Shown here: piece by piece, positions 4,243-6,505 of the stretch
Layout of the letters: each line of letters starts with the position of its first letter
How positions within the stretch are numbered: the stretch's first letter is position 1
Assembly: GCA_016649775.1 (NCBI GenBank)
Contig: JAENWY010000138.1
Span: forward strand, 1-6,505
Source of the DNA: Spirochaetaceae bacterium
GTDB taxonomy: Bacteria; Spirochaetota; Spirochaetia; Sphaerochaetales; Sphaerochaetaceae
Direction of reading: 5' to 3'
Length of the DNA stretch: 6,505 nucleotides
Made by a program: the position numbers and the translations under genes
The notes under the pieces: model-generated
The model's input: only the letters and a program-made list of their open reading frames with translations
Told to the model about the DNA's origin: nothing
Database searches by the model: none

Positions 4243-6411
4243 TTAGAATTTTACATCCTCTAATTGAGCAATTAAAGTCTTTGTAATTTCAACACTCTCA
4301 TTAATAAAAGGATTTTCTTCTACAACTCCTAATACTATATCCCTTTCATTATTATCTCTAAAAGTAATATCTCTGTAGGGATTATTATAGTCTTTAACCT
4401 TTGTTTCAAATACTTGATTTTCTATGTAAATTCTAGTTTTTTTAGCTCTCATTTTTATAACATCCCAATCAACAGAATCAATATAATTAATATTTAGAAT
4501 TCTTATAAGAATTCCTAAAGCATTTGCAACTTGATCCTTTTCAAATTCACTGCCCCATTGTTTATAAACAGAGTGCATTTCTTCCCAACTACTTATGTTT
4601 CCTATAGAAACATCTTCTCGTAGTAAATCAACTTTCTTTCTAGGAACAAGTTGTCCACCAACATTAATCCAAGGTTCAAGAGAGGCAACTATTTTATCTT
4701 GAACTTCAGATAAAGTTTCATTTGTTTTAGCTATCCATTTAGCAATAGTTCTTGCTCCATAATAAATTAACATTTCACCATAGGCCGCATAAGCATTATA
4801 AACTTTAGAAATAATTACAGGTTTATTAGAATTCTCAATATCATAACTAACAATTTCTAGGCTATCTACAATATTAGAGTCTCCATGAAAAAGAGAATGT
4901 CCTAAATCTTGTAATTTTTCTTCAGTACTATAAGAAGCTTCTTCTTTTTTGCCTTTTAACCAGGCTTTAGCTACAAGAACTCTTAAACTACTTCTAGCAT
5001 TTAATATTTCAATAGCAGTATCAGGTGCTAAATATTCACTATGTATTATTTGATTAATAACTATTCTATTATCTCTTTGCTTAACTTTAAAACTATTTCT
5101 CTCAAGAGCATAAAGATTATACATCCACCAATAAGCAGGCATTACTAATCTTAAATCACCTTCACAACTTAATAAAGAAAAAGGGAACTTAAGATTTAGT
5201 TCTACAGGATAATTGCCTTTGGCAATTAATGTATAGGATGCAAATTTACAGTTATGTTTTAAAGTACTAGATAGAGCTGGCCAGAAACCTCTTTTAGCAA
5301 CAATTTCACCATCTGCTCCTCTACTATTATGATTAGAACCAATATTTGCCCCTGCTGCCATATTCGATAAGCCTTGAATATTGGAAGCAATTAGAAAGGA
5401 GTTATTATGATGTTGTTCGTGACCAGCAAAAACTAAGTTATTTAATAGTTCACAACAACTAACTGTTGAATTTTCTCCAAGTATTGAGTTAATTAATCGA
5501 GCTCCATATTTTAGATTAGAGGAATCCATCATAACAAATCTAATAGCTTTACAACCATAGAAAATATGACAACCAACTCCAACTATACCATTAACCAACT
5601 CTACACCTTCACCAATTTGAGTACTTCGCGCTTCAGAAGATTTAATGGTTAGATTTTTTAGTTTGTTAGAACCTTTAACATAGGAGCAAGGTCCAAAATT
5701 TACATCTTTAATTGTCTTGGTACTTTTAATGACACACTGTTCTCCAATTCTACCATAATAGCCTCTTTTACTATCCATAGTATTAATAGTGAATTCATCC
5801 AATTTCCTCATAAAAGAGAGATCGCCTCGAAAGCTTCCCCAAAGCCAAGCATCAGCTAAAGTCATATCAACAAAAGGATATACTTTTCTTCCACCAGATT
5901 CATTCATGATTGAAATATCAACTCTTACCTCAGGGTCTTCACCATCCTTAACAATACCAACACCAAATTTAGCATGATTGGTGGCTTGTATTTCATCAAC
6001 ATTATGAAGCATTACTCTATCTTCAATGATGTAATGGCTAATATAAGCACAATTATGAATTGCACAGTTATTACCAATATCACAATTAATTATAGTGCTA
6101 TTAACTATACCCTGGAATAATTCTAAATCATGGAACCTCAATATTTCAGAAGAAATATTTCCAATTCTTACTAGACCATAGAAATAAGAGTTTCTAATAA
6201 GATTAGGATCAAAAATTTCTGATACAAAAAACTTATCATAGCTTTCAATTATATTATTATTTGTTTTTAATATAACCTTTTCCTCAGTACTAAGAACTCT
6301 CCAATTATTTTTAGAAACTTGCTTGTTTCTAAAAGCATATTCATCTTCAATGCCATCTTCAAGAAATATATTTCCAATCACATTATTTTTAATTAATTTT
6401 ACTTTATCCAT
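4243..6411 (-). CDS. DUF4954 family protein, left-handed beta-helix (hexapeptide repeat), function unknown
   Basis: Recognised by its overall sequence as a DUF4954 protein. Residue numbers count from the upstream TTG at 6447; the ATG at 6411 is residue 13. The family core begins near WRVLSTEEKVI (49-60). EIFDPNLIRNSYFYGLVRIG (77-96) is followed by hexapeptide-type turns (GIVNSTIINCDIGNNCAIHN, 113-132). Next come MNESGGRKV (181-189), more coils from about 232 to 340, the His-rich GHEQHHNNSFLIAS (342-355), and GSNHNSRGADGEI (370-381) with RGFWPALSSTLKHN (386-399). A helical C-terminal part carries PAYWWMYNLYALERN (437-451), INVGGQL (594-600) and SSWEEMHSVY (619-628). The coils resemble those of LbetaH acyl- and nucleotidyltransferases, so a sugar-modifying or sugar-nucleotide role is possible but unproven. 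The ATG start (722 residues) is preferred over the TTG (734 residues); neither has a ribosome binding site. Confidence 0.88.
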   Translation of the reverse strand: MDKVKLIKNNVIGNIFLEDGIEDEYAFRNKQVSKNNWRVLSTEEKVILKTNNNIIESYDKFFVSEIFDPNLIRNSYFYGLVRIGNISSEILRFHDLELFQGIVNSTIINCDIGNNCAIHNCAYISHYIIEDRVMLHNVDEIQATNHAKFGVGIVKDGEDPEVRVDISIMNESGGRKVYPFVDMTLADAWLWGSFRGDLSFMRKLDEFTINTMDSKRGYYGRIGEQCVIKSTKTIKDVNFGPCSYVKGSNKLKNLTIKSSEARSTQIGEGVELVNGIVGVGCHIFYGCKAIRFVMMDSSNLKYGARLINSILGENSTVSCCELLNNLVFAGHEQHHNNSFLIASNIQGLSNMAAGANIGSNHNSRGADGEIVAKRGFWPALSSTLKHNCKFASYTLIAKGNYPVELNLKFPFSLLSCEGDLRLVMPAYWWMYNLYALERNSFKVKQRDNRIVINQIIHSEYLAPDTAIEILNARSSLRVLVAKAWLKGKKEEASYSTEEKLQDLGHSLFHGDSNIVDSLEIVSYDIENSNKPVIISKVYNAYAAYGEMLIYYGARTIAKWIAKTNETLSEVQDKIVASLEPWINVGGQLVPRKKVDLLREDVSIGNISSWEEMHSVYKQWGSEFEKDQVANALGILIRILNINYIDSVDWDVIKMRAKKTRIYIENQVFETKVKDYNNPYRDITFRDNNERDIVLGVVEENPFINESVEITKTLIAQLEDVKF

Positions 6412-6417
6412 GACTGC

Positions 6418-6447
6418 AGTATAGAGTGTATTAAAATAATAATGCAA
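6418..6447 (-). promoter_or_regulatory. Possible promoter giving a leaderless DUF4954 transcript
   Basis: On the minus strand TATACT (6423-6418, five of six to the -10 consensus) lies six bases before the ATG at 6411. TTGCAT (6447-6442) lies 18 bases upstream of it as a weak -35. Transcription would start at or next to the ATG. An alternative weak pair, TTGTAA (6494-6489) and TAACAT (6471-6466) with a 17-base spacer, would give a leader of about 45-50 bases. Confidence 0.3.
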
Positions 6448-6505
6448 GAAAAATAAGTATTAAAAATGTTAGTTTTGATAATATATTTTTACAATTTTGT
6501 TTCTA

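Noticed and set aside
5789..5977. Plus-strand open frame of 62 codons inside the DUF4954 gene
   Set aside because: It is antisense to conserved family sequence and lacks a ribosome binding site and any recognisable motif.

Overview
The window is strongly AT-rich throughout. It uses TGA as a stop and TGG for Trp, and two of its genes have good AGGAG-type ribosome binding sites. Together with the style of the two-component system, this points to a low-GC bacterium of Bacillota or Mycoplasmatota type. The large hexapeptide-repeat gene belongs to a family also common in spirochaetes and Bacteroidota, so the phylum is not fixed by the sequence.

Layout. Positions 1-1325 (+) hold the end of an OmpR/PhoB-type response regulator gene and a complete sensor histidine kinase whose TTG start overlaps the regulator stop. 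Positions 1326-2119 contain no intact gene. They hold a broken helix-turn-helix ORF on the minus strand, cut off at the edge of a 313-bp segment bounded by 16-bp imperfect inverted repeats, plus several smaller hairpins. Positions 2120-3870 (-) hold an ABC/SMC-like ATPase gene with all nucleotide-binding motifs, followed by a small downstream gene that lacks a normal start codon. Positions 3871-4242 are a structured intergenic stretch: a palindrome cluster upstream of the ATPase, a 121-bp segment with 18-bp inverted ends, and an AT-rich hairpin just after the next gene. Positions 4243-6447 (-) hold a large DUF4954-type left-handed beta-helix protein with no visible ribosome binding site.

How it fits together. 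The regulator and kinase form a translationally coupled signalling pair; no target gene is visible. The ATPase and the small gene look like a two-gene accessory module, ATPase plus a possible PD-(D/E)XK-like nuclease partner, of the kind often found in defence islands. The partner looks eroded at its 5' end and perhaps internally. Inverted-repeat segments on both sides of this module suggest a mobile, decaying accessory insertion between conserved chromosomal genes. No RNA gene, CRISPR array or intact transposase was recognised.
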